This document shows, piece by piece, positions 1-11,753 of a stretch of DNA of 64,000 nucleotides. The notes below the pieces were generated by a model, which saw only the letters and a list, made by a program, of their open reading frames with translations, ran no database searches and was not told where the DNA came from. The stretch is taken from positions 93,677 to 157,676 of the forward strand of contig VDCT01000832.1 in the NCBI GenBank assembly GCA_009763385.1. Reading direction: 5' to 3'. The stretch's first letter is position 1. Each line of letters opens with the position of its first letter. The DNA is from Coix lacryma-jobi var. lacryma-jobi. Taxonomy: Eukaryota; Streptophyta; Magnoliopsida; Poales; Poaceae. The position numbers and the translations under genes were made by a program.

Positions 1-2074
1 TTGAGATTATTTTGACAAACTTTAATGGAACCCAAATTTCTATAATTAATTAATAAATAGTGATTGATAAAGCTTTGTTTAAAGTAATTAGTTAATTAAA
101 GTTTTTGGTGGGTGATTAGGGTTCACCTTGGTTACTCTGGTGACTCTTTGATTGATGGATTGCTTTTCATGATGTTAGTTTGCCGTGTTTAATTTTGTGA
201 TAGATTAAGTAATGCATTGTTGTTGCATACATGTGGTAATGTGCATCAATCTTTCATGTCATGACATGGACTTGATCCATGGGAGAAGACCATGGGGTAC
301 ATTTCCCTTTGTCATTCCATGGCTTGGTTGATATGTTGATAAACCTTAGCCATTTTAGTTAACCCATCTAATGTTGTTTGATGATAATTACGTGTTAATT
401 AGAAACTCTAGTTGGTGGGTTGCAAGTTGGTTTTGTTGGTTTGCAACTTTACCGCGAAGGAAAGTTGTACTCGACTTTCCTTAAGTTTGTTTAACTTCTG
501 TTATGCAATTGAATTGTCCTGCACCTTAGCATGCATCCCATAGCATCATACTGAGCATACATCATTTATCTACGTGTAGTATCCGAGAGTGTTGGAATCG
601 TGTTGATCGAGCTTTGATGATCACCCTTGTCGAACAAGCCTCGGAAGGAGATTCTTGTTGGACAAGCTTCGTCGAGAAGACTTAACTTCTAGATGAAGGA
701 ACTAACCTTTGTGGATCATTCTTGGATCTTATCTTCCCTGCAACGAAGGCAAGCCCCGGACATTGAACCCATCCTTGTATTTTTATAAAGTTATTTATAT
801 CACTTGAATTAATATGATGCATTAGTTGAATAGGAATTGAGTGAATCCTATTTGATGCATTACCAACTTTGATAATTCCAATACTTAACCTTGATACCCG
901 TTTTATGAAAATGCTTAGTATGCTTAGCCATGCTTTACTACTTCTTTATAGTAGGTGCTTTTAAAAATGGTTACTATGTTATGGGGATAATGAATCTGGA
1001 AACAACATGATAAGTATAGTAACTTACACCAAGAATGGAGTCTTGTTGTAAGGTTACTCAACATAGGACCTTATCATTGTTGGCCTGCTGTGATTGAGAC
1101 CTTTGAGTACAGCCCACATGCGGTGGTAAGCCTCGTCTATAGCTATTCTGATTCTTGAGAACTGCTAATCGCGCACTGGGAGTGGAAAGATGGCGGGAGT
1201 AGCGTGTACCCTCGGGGCTATGAGATAGTCGGGTTCGAGGTGTACTGTACTCTCGGGTGGCGCGAACCCGTTCTTGTATGGGAGGATCTATAGATAGGGT
1301 TGATATATGCAAGATTAAGTTCTACATATGTCGTGTGGTACTGAATCCCCAGCTGGGTTTAATCGATTCGAATCATCGTGTTTCCTCGGATATGGAGCCT
1401 CAATCCACTGACCCGCACCGTAGTAATAATTGGATCTTTATGAGATGAGAACTAAAGATGTGGTATGCTTATGAAAGTTTGAGAATCTTTAGATAGTTAT
1501 GAAATTTAATCTTGAGTTAAAACTTGAAAGTAGGATTCTTCTATTAGTAAGCTTTTATGCAAATGAAAAGTATTGTTGAGCCTACCCAAACCAGCATGAC
1601 CCTGAAGTCTTTTCTATTGACGGGTAAGTCTTGCTGAGTACTAACAGTACTCAGGGTTTGTTAATCCCCTGTTGCAGGTCTCTAATAGGTGGTGTCAACC
1701 ACGATCACGTCAGTGGGCTAGACGTGATCTGGTTACTTCTTCTCCAACTTAGGTACTCCGCCTAAGTGTGGTTCCGTAATACTATTCTACTTCCGCAATA
1801 CCAGTTATGTTTATGTAAAAAGTAACTTGTTCATGGTTTTGTAAAGTCTATATCTCTTACTTCCGCACTCTGATGGTATTTTGTAACAAATGTTGTAATG
1901 TTGTAATTATTCCAACCTTCATGATGATGATCCTGTGGTTCGTGGATAATTTGGGGTTCTCTCGAGAACACCCAACAGATCTTTCCAGTGATGTGGTACA
2001 TGTGCACAGTCATTAGGGCTCGGGGAGACGATGACGTGTGCAGGTGGGCCACATTAATGGGAGGTTCTGCCACA
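1..2074 (+). mobile_element. ~4 kb Del/Tekay-like LTR, 3' half, cut by window edge
   Basis: This is the 3' half of a long LTR of the family seen complete at 2570-6639 and 11754-15685. Shared modules can be followed by eye: GCGCACTGGGAGTGG at 1171-1185, the GAGTACT/AGTACTCAGGGTTT stretch near 1636-1660, and the terminal GGTTCTGCCACA ending at 2074. The next five bases, CCGAG, would be the right-hand target-site duplication; the left one lies outside the window. No protein-coding frame is convincing. Family name is inferred from the TGTAACAC ends and LTR length of its relatives. Confidence 0.6.
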
Positions 2075-2333
2075 CCGAGGCGGCCAACCTCTTGACCCAC
2101 TTCCAAGATGGATCGGCAAGGTTCACTACAAGGCCGTTACAAAGCCTCCTCCAAGCCCGTTTTACACGTTCACTAAGGTTTCACCGCTAACAGTGGATAT
2201 ACACACCACTACAGAAGCCCCCTCTTGTGCCACAAATCCGACCCGTGTAAACCCTCGACTTGGAGAAAACTAATTACTTAGCCAGTCCCAGAGCCATATA
2301 GGCCTCATGGTTTGCGCTGTTTTGCCGAGTTAC
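2075..2333 (-). mobile_element. Inner part of a minus-strand ~4 kb LTR (continues at 8263)
   Basis: This short stretch lies between two inserted elements and appears to be the continuation of the minus-strand long LTR at 8263-10930. Removing the Copia LTR at 2334-8257 with one GTTAC copy joins the two pieces. On the minus strand an ACTGGCTAAGTAA module falls about 2.7 kb from the LTR start at 10930, close to a similar GGCTAAGTA module about 2.9 kb into the copy at 2570-6639. The remaining 3' end of this LTR should lie left of the window, beyond the element ending at 2074. Confidence 0.45.
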
Positions 2334-2569
2334 TGAAAGGATCAAATTAGCCTAGAGGGGGGGGGGGTGAATATGTGATTTTTGACAATCTGAAACTTCA
2401 CAAACTAGAAATTGTAGTTAGATAACAACCGGTGTTGCCAGTTTGTTTGGGTAGGTACTATCGGGTGTAACACGCCGGTACTACCGACACAAACAAACGG
2501 CACTACCAGAATCCTAAAGAGAAACTACAAATCCAATATGTGTGAGCTATGAATGTAAATCAAGGATAT

Positions 2570-5500
2570 TGTAACACCTCTGGTGTTTAAGCATGTAATT
2601 AACTTGACATATCATCATTAGCATCATTAATCATCTTGATCATGATTTCATGCGTATGCATTTGCTTAGTGTATCATTTTATGTGATGTACCTCTATTGC
2701 AAAAACCCTAATTAGCCCACTTCTCTCTACTAAGGCAAAATGGTAATTTCACCTCTGTGATTAGCTTTGTGTAATTCTTGTTCCTTTGGTGTCTTGAAGT
2801 TTTGTTGTGTTGGCCAAAATTCAAAAATCAGAATTTGATTTCAAATCCCTTTGCAAAACCCTGATTTTCAAATCCTGGATTTTATCCCTCTTTTTGTAAG
2901 TAAAAAATTATTCAAAATTTGGGATTGGTCCAAAAAGCAAAGTTGTAGATCTGTCAAAGAGAAACAACTTTGGTATTCACAAGTTTTCAAGTTTCAGTAC
3001 AAAATATTGAGTTATTTCAAATTCATTCAAACCCCAACTTTTGTTCCATTTTCAGTTTTCAAAATGAGTTCAAAAACTAATGAGTTTCAGGAAATGTGTA
3101 TAATAGCAAAGTCGTAGGTTTTGACAAATGGAACAACTTTCATATATAAATATTTTCAAGTTTCAGTTTGAAATCCAGAGTAATTTTGATTTGAATCAAG
3201 TTTGAAAAAGTGTCCCCTTTACTGTTTTCAAATATTGTTCAAAAACTATTTGGAGTTTGAAAATGTTCATATTGACAAAGTTGTAGATCTCATTTTTCTG
3301 AGCAACTTTCGTATTTGGAGTTTTTGTCGCACAGTTCAAGTTTTGGGAGCAATTTGCAAATTTCTGAAACTGCTCAAAAGTCAAAAGCTACCCTAGTCTA
3401 CTGTTCTTCTTCCTCGCGTAGGGGGGGGCCCGGCCATGGCCAGCCCGCCGGCGTCGCGCGTGCCGCGCGCCTGGCTGCTCCCCACGCGCCACCAACCTGT
3501 CGCCGCTGTCCCCTTGTTCCCTCCGCGCCCGCACGCGAGCGCTGACCCGCGCTCCCGTCCCCTACAGAGCTCTGCGCGCCGCCGCCGCGTGGCCATCGCC
3601 GGCGAGCACACGCCCGAGCCCCGGCTGCACGCCATCACCCCCGCCAGAGCGTAATCGAGTGCGCACGCGCTCGCCGTGCTTATCCACACCACCTCGAGGT
3701 CTCTACCGGCCTCTGGCCGCGCCTATAAGAAGGCCGCCGGAGCCCGAGCTCCCTCACTCACCCCCGCCGCCGTCGCCAGCCCACTCCAGAGCCTCCCGAG
3801 CTCAACCACCTAGCTCAGCAGCTCCGCCTTGATCTGGTGAAGCTTCCCCACCCTCCAATTTCACCTCTACCGTCCCCGTTTGCCCGGCGTAGCTCGTCGT
3901 TGTCGTCTCCGGCGAGAACCCGGCGAACTCGGGTTCGTGGAATTCGCCGTCTCCGGCCTTGATCATCCCCCACTGACCCCCGCATCCCCTTCCTTACTCC
4001 CGTGCGACTCTAACCCGGCCATCGCGGCTCCGTTTGTTGCACAGGGTCGCCAGGACGCCTGTCGCCGCCGCGAGCTTCCCGCCGATCACCGTCGACCACC
4101 TTCACCGTCCATCCCCGTCCCTCACCGAGCTGCCCAATCAACTCCGGTGAGCTCCCTGTTGCCTCCCGTGCCCTCAGCTCTGCCGCGGAGTGCCCAGTTT
4201 GGCCGGCGTAAACGCGCCGCCGCGCTCAGGTCACCGCCGGCGAGCAGAGCGCCGCCGTGCCCGTTTTTCTTTTTCTTTTCAAGATATGAATAGTGCTCTG
4301 ATTTCTCTTTTTTGTGGTATTTTCTGTAGACATCCATAAATTCTGAAATTTTTGTGGTAGACTCTTTATGCTCTGAAGTATTTTATAAAAATTTGAAACT
4401 TGAGTTTTGTGCAAAAATTTGAAAATGTAAAATTCCCCTTTTAATTGGAAAATGAAGGCTTTGGTATTTTTGGAGAGTGTTCTATAACTCCAAAAATCTT
4501 GAGATAAAATTTGCAAGCTAGTTATGTCATGATGAGTCTCTGGTAAAATTTTAAAGTCTTTTGGGACAAGTTGATTTTTGGGCTTTTATTTTAATTCCTA
4601 AATAGTGCCTTTTGTTAATTAATGCCTAGATTTAATTGAGCACCTTAATGACCTCCAAAAATTATGAAAATTGTTTTGCCATATACTTGTACCATAATGA
4701 ACTTGTGAGATTAATTTGGTAATTTTTGGAGCACCTTCATATAATGACCTTTTTAAATAATTAAGAAAAATAGGAAAATGATTAGGGTTAGTGTTGAATG
4801 TCTTGTGATGTGACCTTTTTGGATTGTTTGATGTTCATAGACCCCCACCCATCTGGTCTATGATGTTTGAGATGCCATGCATGACTTTTGTTTAGGTTTA
4901 ATGAAAGTTGCCTAGTAGGGTTGACTAATATCGCTTAAAAATGATAAGTAAGTTTATGTCCATGATCCCACTTAGCTTTACCCTAGTTGTGTCCTATGCT
5001 TTTTGTTCATGATAGCATACTCATGTGCATGCATCATTGCATACGTATAGTGACCGAGGAAGAAGGACCTGAAGTCGAGGTAGCCACCAAAGGATCTGTC
5101 CCCGAGGCGACCCCGAGCTCCGACACCTACTCCAACCCCGAGTCTGTCCTTTTTGCCATTCAAGGCAAGCCCCGGTGCATTTAACCCTTCCCTTGAACTT
5201 TATAAAATGATTTCCTTAAATGTTTTTGAGTTAAATTACTGCATTAGGTTTATAGGAGTTTTGTGATATCCTATCTGATGCATTATCCACCTTGACCACT
5301 GATACACCCGATACCTGCTTTCAAAAACTAGTTGCAAAATGCTTAGCAATGCTATACAATAGATTTGCAATAAAAATGCCAATTTCAAAAGTGTGATCAC
5401 TTAAGAATATTTATGGGAATTTCTGGTTACTCCCACTATTGGCTAAGTATCTGATCCGTACTTAGTCAATGGGAAGGAGAGGTTGTCCTTGCGTACGGTG

Positions 5501-6639
5501 CCGTCATGTCGTAGTCCGGGACTCGACAGTTGACACCGACCGGGACGGGTTGAAAAACTGACAGAACTGTTGCGCTTGGGTGAGATATAACCAAGGCACA
5601 GTTGCTGGCTGGAAAATTAGGGACCATCCGTATGGGGGCCTGCTGGGCATGACTTGCAACTATTCACATACTACGGAAAGCTCTGGCTCCGAGAAATCCA
5701 TTATTGGACCGACAACCGCGCACTGGGAGTGGAGAGATGGCGGAAGTAGCATGTACCCATGTGGGTTAGAGTCCGGATTGGAGTGGTGTACTGTACTTCC
5801 GGGTGGCGTAGGACCGGGCCCAATAATGGAGGAATCGTGGAAGACGAGTTGGCATATGCAAGCTTGGGTGCTACATATGCAGTGTGGGTAGGGATCCTCA
5901 GCTGAGTATTATTTATCCGGATTAACGTTGCTCCTCGGTTATGGAGACTTGTTCCATTGACTCTCAACGGAGAGTGGTTCTCAACTAGGAATGTTTTGAA
6001 ATGTAAAATGAATCATGAATGATGAAGAATTGAGGGATATTGAATCTTTCCAAAATAAAATGAGGTTTACAAAAAAATGCTTTTCTGCAAAATACTTGAT
6101 CTTGCTTAAGCCTTACCTTGACTACCCTAAGCCTTCATTCCTGAGTCTTCTCCCTTGTTCTTTAGTCGGGTAAGTCTTGTTGAGTACTTTTGTACTCAGG
6201 GTTTTATTACCCATGTTGCAGGTATGGCAGATTCCTCAGTATGCCTTGGACCCTGCTGTGTGACTGTTGTTCAGGAGGAGGCCGATGAGGCCGATGAGTG
6301 ATTATTCACCCTCGGGCTGGGTGATGTATCTTTAAGTTGTGGTCATATGCTACTCTGCCAACTCTATCTATTTGAACTATGGTCTGTAATAACTTCACTT
6401 TAAGTTTATGTTGAACCCTGGTTTGTAAAACTATTGTTATCTAAGTCTTCCGCTATTTACTCCGATGTTATTTGTCAAAATGTTAAAGAGATTGTAACTG
6501 AATTGTGAGATGATCCTGCGGACATCGGGCACTGATGTAGCCCAGTAGCGGAACCGGTCTTAATCTCTTGGCTGTACGGATCGACTGTCAGTGGTTGACG
6601 GTGGTCAGTGGGCCATGGGATTAGGGCCGTTACGTTACA
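2570..6639 (+). mobile_element. Solo LTR, 4,070 bp, Del/Tekay-like
   Basis: It starts TGTAACACCTCTGG at 2570, ends CGTTACGTTACA at 6639, and is flanked by the perfect 5-bp duplication GATAT (2565-2569, 6640-6644). The start sequence is not repeated inside, so it is one LTR rather than a two-LTR element. The first kilobase is AT-rich U3-like sequence. A GC-rich segment (about 3400-4260) contains a TATA-like box at 3724 and resembles a promoter plus leader. Open frames there, the longest 137 codons at 3880, show no known domain. The 3' third carries the family modules GCGCACTGGGAGTGG (5718) and GAGTACTTTTGTACTCAGGG (about 6181). Confidence 0.8.
3724..3730 (+). promoter_or_regulatory. TATA-like box of the 4 kb LTR
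   Basis: CGCCTATAAGAAGG lies inside the GC-rich part of the LTR about 1.15 kb from its start, followed by a C-rich leader, as expected for a U3/R junction. Confidence 0.45.
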
Positions 6640-7297
6640 GATATGCCCCACTTCCCTAAGTATTGTAGATAACGAATCTAGCCTCTCCAAGCCTCGGTTG
6701 ATTCCCACGGTGTAGATCGAGCCTTCCCAACCTAAGAAAGGGATAGGGAGAGAAAGAACACTAAGAACACTAGTACAAACGTAATATCCAAAGTAGAGAC
6801 AACAACAAGCAAAAGGGACACAACGATTTATCCCGAGGTTCGGCCAAACCACTAAGGAGTGCCTACGTCCTCGTTGTTGAGGTGACCACCAAGGTCAGAG
6901 TCTCTTTCACCTCCTTGCCTCACTCAAGCAACCACAAAGGCTACTAGAGTTTCTCCACTAGAAATCACGGGGGAAATACAAACACTTCGGGGAGCCCTCA
7001 CAAATGAATCAACATGGGCTACCACGAAGAACACCTAACCGGCTAGGGTTCAAAGAACCCAAGAGTAATAGACACAAACCAAGCTGGCTAGATGGAAACC
7101 AAGTGCTCAAGTCGTAGATCGAAGCTTCCCACTCTCTAATCTCACTTCCCTAGCTCAAATCTTGCAAGAGAATGAATCTAGGAGCAAAGGGGGAGAGAGA
7201 GAGGGGAGGAGTCAATGCTTGGGAGTCTTTTGTCAGCTGGTAGGTCGCAATAAGTGAGTGGAATGAATGGGTAACGGTCATAAGTGAAGTGGAGGGC

Positions 7298-7305
7298 TAT
7301 TTATA
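7298..7305 (-). promoter_or_regulatory. TATA box of the Copia solo LTR
   Basis: The minus strand reads GACTATAAATAGCCC, a consensus TATA element about 0.95 kb inside the LTR start at 8257. It fixes the transcriptional sense of the LTR as minus. Confidence 0.6.
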
Positions 7306-7319
7306 GTCCCCTAGTCCCG

Positions 7320-7912
7320 AGGCCTGTCGGTAGTACCGACCACCCATGGTCGGTAGTACCGGCCAGTCAAAGACCGCTGCGCTAGATCTGAGTTTGACCA
7401 AAAACTAGCTACCGGCCTCAGGTCAGTACCACCGAGGGTCGGTAGTACCGGCCTTATGGCGGTACTACCGCCAGGCCAAATCGGCCGCGAACAGAGAGCT
7501 CCGCAGAAAAACACTTGACTCCTCGGTAGCTACCGACCAGGGTCGGTACCACCGAGGGTCGGTAGTACCGACTTTATGGCAGTACTATTGCCAAGTCAAA
7601 AACGCACCAACACAGAGAGCTCTGCAAACTTGCCTTACTACCGGCTTGGTTCGGTACAACCGAGGGTCGGTAGTACCGACTATATGGCGGTACTACCGCC
7701 AAGCCATTTTGAGCACGAACAGGGAGGTCTGCAAAAATGACCTTCCTACCGATGGCGGTACTACCGCCAAGTCATTTTTGAGCCTACACAGAGAGGGTGT
7801 TAGAATGGTCTGGGTGGCCGGTACTACCGCCAGTTCAAAATGAACTCTACCCAGAGAGCATTGCGCGCTGCAACCCTGGTCGGTACTACCGACCCCCATG
7901 GTCGGTACTACC
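7320..7912. repeat. Palindromic CGGTACTACCG motif cluster
   Basis: The self-complementary cores CGGTACTACCG and CGGTAGTACCG recur at irregular spacing between about 7326 and 7911, with one more at 2479 in the same LTR. Between them sit related phrases such as ACAGAGAGCTC. The cluster lies downstream (minus sense) of the TATA box, so it would be in the R/U5 part of the transcript and could form serial hairpins. Confidence 0.75.
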
Positions 7913-8262
7913 GACTGTACAGAAAAACCTCTATGTGTTCGTGATCGTGCGGTGACACTTAAGCAAACTTTAGTTAGTCGATTTGAGCACTTTTCTCCAC
8001 ATCTAGCCAACCTAATTTGTGACCCTCTTGATAGTCCGACTTACCTATAACTCAAGTTTAAAAATAAGATTTCAAACCACCACTTGAGCTAGGTAGCTTT
8101 TGTCCAACTATACTCAACGTGCTTTGTTCACTAGATTTCAACATTTCAAATCCTTTTAGGAACTAACACCTGCATACATGCTTTTATAAATCCGTTAGTC
8201 CCTAATTTAATTATCATTAATTATCCAAAACCCACATAGGAGGCGAATGCACTTACAGTTAC

Positions 8263-10930
8263 ATGCTCTGAGAACCGGGTCCTAGGGATCCAGGCAGGAT
8301 AAATCTAGCACAAGCCCAGAACCAAAAACCAAAAACCAAATCCAGCTGTCGAGTCCCACGACACAAAAACCACCACAAGGTCCATTCTGCCGGATTTACC
8401 TACTCACCATACTACTACCAAAGTTACCAAACCACAGTGTTCCATAGATCATTAATCAGAATTATTATTAACCATCCCATCCCAGCATGACTGCAGGGCT
8501 AAGCATAGACTTCTACCCAACACATCCCAAACCAGGTGTCAACGAAAATATAACAAGTTCTAGTAAATCTTATCATGGGATTCAAATTAAGACTGCATGC
8601 ATCTACTGGATCTAAACTACTCTAACTCAAAATAAAATAAATACGGGAGCAAGATGTTCAAGGACACTTGCCTTTTATGGGAAAACATGATATAACTCGA
8701 ACTCGGGATCTTCGGGGTCCATCGGTGACTTTTCTTCCATCGCGGCAGACTTCGGACGCGCAAACATACAAGAAAACATGTACAAATAAATAAAAACAGT
8801 ACACCAAACATAATGAAAATATACTAAAAAGGTTACTAACACGTAGGGCTTGTTTCTACGATTGCATGAGCGCAAAAACCGCTGAAAATGGAGCTACAGT
8901 TTCAAAGTTATGAGCGTTTGAAGTTTAGGGCAATTTGGTAAATAAACAGAATTTATTTTTAAATAGTTTTCTAAATCAGTGACTAAAAGTAAATCATTTG
9001 GGCCACAAATTTATTTTATAAGATCTAAAATATTTATTTGTAAACAAAAGCATTTTTAGAATTAATTTTATAAGCAAAACACATTTAAGGCATTATAAAA
9101 AGAGTTTATAAAAGCATTAATTATTTTAATAAACCAAAAACAAAACTATTTTATTTTATGAACCAAAACAGATTAATGACATTATTAATTGAACTAATAA
9201 CATCACTAACCATTTATGAAATTAAATAAATCTCAAAACACATTTTAAGATAAGATAAACCATTCTTCTCTCTAATCTGGATCAAAATGGAGTTATGTGT
9301 AGACTTCAGGGGCAAGCTTAGGATATTTTACTGACTCAGAGAACAGTGCAGTAATAAGATGAAAGATCAGGGGGTAGACTGTAAAGGTGCGATGAGCGGT
9401 GTTGACCTTGCTGAGTTGGCTGTTGACCGCTGATGTGGCGATGACCGGACATGCGTCGCGTTCTGGTTGGAGGGCTTCTGATGACGTGGTCGGCCTGGTT
9501 GACCACGTTGACCCCGGTCAATAGTGAATCTGCACCGTTCTTTGAAGATCGGACGGTGCTGGGTTGGTGTTCGCCCTCTCTGTTCTGTGCGTGACGGGGG
9601 AAGCAGAGCCGCACGACGGCGGCCTCGCCGGCGACGGCCGGGACCGGTGCTCCAGCAGTCGGGAAGTGGTGGCGGACAGCGGAGCGGTCTGGGTGGCTAT
9701 GTTGAGCTCTTCGGGAGGGATCTCGCCGGTGGAGAAGCGACAGGGAGGAGATCGGCGGTGGATCGGTCTGGAGCTCGCCGGCGCGTGGTGGGGAGATGTC
9801 TGCGGCCATGGAATCGAATTGAGGGGTGTGGCCGTGTGCGCGGCATGCCCTTGCGAGGCCAACGGTGTAAGTGGTGGGGCGCGAAGCAGACGGTAAGGGG
9901 AGTTGGGAGCTCGAGCCCGAGGTTGTCCATGGCGGCGGCGGCGTTCGGTGGCAGTGCTTGCGGCTCTGGAGGGAGGGAGAGGGTTCGGGGAGGGGAGAGG
10001 TGAGGTCGGTGGGAGGTTGCGGCGCCGAAAGATCACTCGGGGGGCACCGAAGACGGTCTCTCGGAGGGAATCGATGAGCTCTGGCCGAGAGCAGTCATGG
10101 CGGTGGCGGCACGTATTGCAGGCGCTAGGGCGAGGGACAGGGAAGGGAAAGGGCAGAGCGGCTGCGGATGCGTCTTATGGAGGGGAAACCCTTGGGCAAG
10201 GAGGTGAGGCTTGGTGGTTGAGGTGTGGCAGCGTCGTCCGCTTCATGCGGGTGGTTGGAGATCGATCTGCAGGAGGTTGGGGACAATCCTGCCGGCGGGG
10301 TCCATATGTCGGCGAGTGAGGATACCGGGCCCACCTGGAAGTGAGAGGAGGGAGGGTGCTGGCTTGCCTGTGCCTTCAGCGGGAGGATGATGGGCTGCTG
10401 CTGGCTCTGGCCCAATCGGAGGAGGGAGGAAGTCAGGCCAGGAGAGGGGGAGTGGCGCTGGGCCGACTCGGCCGATAGGCCAGGCCCAGGCGGGATTGGG
10501 GAGAGAGCGCTGCGGGCTGAGAGAAGAAGTGGGCCGCGGGAGGGGTTTTGGCCCAAGGACAGAGAGGAGAGTTTCTCTTTTTCTTTTCTCTTTTCTTTTC
10601 AAATCTTTTGCAAATCAAATTCAACTCAGTTTAAATTCAAAACAGTTTACAAAATTTTGAAAACATTTTCCATTGGTTTTGGAAACAATATTTTGAATTT
10701 GATTTTGTAAAACTTTTATAAATTCTTTTAATTAATTTCAAAATAGATTAAATTCGATTCACCCTATACGGGTTTAAATAAATTCTTTACCACCCAATAA
10801 AAATTGTGCAACAGCATGAATGCAACAAAACAAAAAAAAATTAGAAAAAACCTTTTCCCCACCTAATATTTTGCCATTTCCTAATTAAATTCTAATTAAT
10901 TTTAATTATTTAAAAACTCGGGGTGTTACA
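8263..10930 (-). mobile_element. Minus-strand ~4 kb LTR, 5' two thirds
   Basis: On the minus strand it begins TGTAACACCCCGAG at 10930. It reads leftwards through an AT-rich U3, a GC-rich block (about 9500-10560) and a low-GC tail to the Copia insertion at 8262. Its right flank GCGGC (10931-10935) is the first sequence of the antisense gene exon and should be one copy of its TSD; the other copy is outside the window. Long open frames on both strands of the GC-rich block (up to 172 codons at 9518-10036) overlap one another and show no domain, so I do not call genes. Confidence 0.6.
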
Positions 10931-11753
10931 GCGGCGAAGGCGAAGTCCGACGACCGCGTGGAAGTGCCGGCCTAGGCGCGCGAGTGGACTCGGAGCGTTC
11001 TCCGACGGGAGAATCTGGAGGAGCTCATCTTCAACGACTTGCTCCTGGACAGCGTGACTGGTGGGTGGAGGGATGCATATCTGGAGGACTTCCCGACGCC
11101 GAACACCACCGAGCTCATCGTCTTCGAGGCCTTCTTCAGGTGTGGCTTCGGCATCCCCGTCCACCCTTTTCTCCACGGGCTACTGGATTATTACCAGGCC
11201 GCGTTGTGCAACTTGACCCCCAATACAATGTTACACATCGTGGTCTTCATCCACTACTGTGAGGCGTATCTGGGCATCGAGCCCCATTTCGACCTCTTCT
11301 GTCACTTCTTCCGGCTGAAGATCAGTGGAACCGGGTCGTCGAACATCGTTGGATCGGTGTACCTCCGGCTCCGGGATGGGATGACGGAGAAGTACATAGC
11401 GATGTCGTTGCCTTCGAAGGCGATGGAGTACAAGCCGAAGTGGTTCTACATCCACCAAGAGGCGCCGAGGCCGCGGTGTGACCCGACCTTCGTGTGGAAG
11501 GTGCTGCCGTCGTGGTCGGAGCGTCCTGGCGCGACGGCGATGGAGCAGGTGGAGGAGCTCCTGACGATGATGGACAGGCGGGGCATCGATGGGGTGGCAG
11601 TGGCGACCAACTTCATCAAGAGGCGCTGCCAGCCCTGCAAGGAGAGGGTGCACCCGACGTCGTCGGAGGTGTTCCTGCAGGTCGACGCTTTGTTCGACCT
11701 GCAGAAGAGGAAAAAGATGGAGTACCTGAGGAGGTCGTACTGTCTGGAGTACC

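Larger units (their letters stand above)
2334..8257 (-). mobile_element. Copia (SIRE/Maximus-like) solo LTR, interrupted by another LTR
   Basis: On the minus strand the LTR begins TGTAAGTGCATTCG at 8257 and ends GATCCTTTCA at 2334. Flanks are the perfect 5-bp duplication GTTAC (2329-2333 and 8258-8262). After removing the 4,070-bp insert at 2570-6639 and its GATAT duplication it is about 1.85 kb. It holds a minus-strand TATA box (7298-7305) and about a dozen copies of the palindromic core CGGTACTACCG or CGGTAGTACCG, mostly between 7326 and 7911. A G-run follows the tail at about 2357-2367. There are no gag or pol sequences, so this is a solo LTR left by recombination. The Copia lineage is inferred from the TGTAAGTGCAT start and the C-rich run before CCTTTCA. 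Confidence 0.8.

Noticed and set aside
2200..2215. CACTAC near 2207 as a CACTA transposon end
   Set aside because: No matching partner end and no subterminal repeats; the sequence fits inside the minus-strand LTR.
3880..4293. 137-codon plus-strand open frame
   Set aside because: Pro/Arg/Ser-rich frame in the GC-rich leader of a solo LTR; no family resemblance and not kept in related copies by eye.
9336..10319. Several long open frames on both strands of the GC-rich block
   Set aside because: Frames overlap on opposite strands, have no domain or splice structure, and lie in the leader part of a long LTR.
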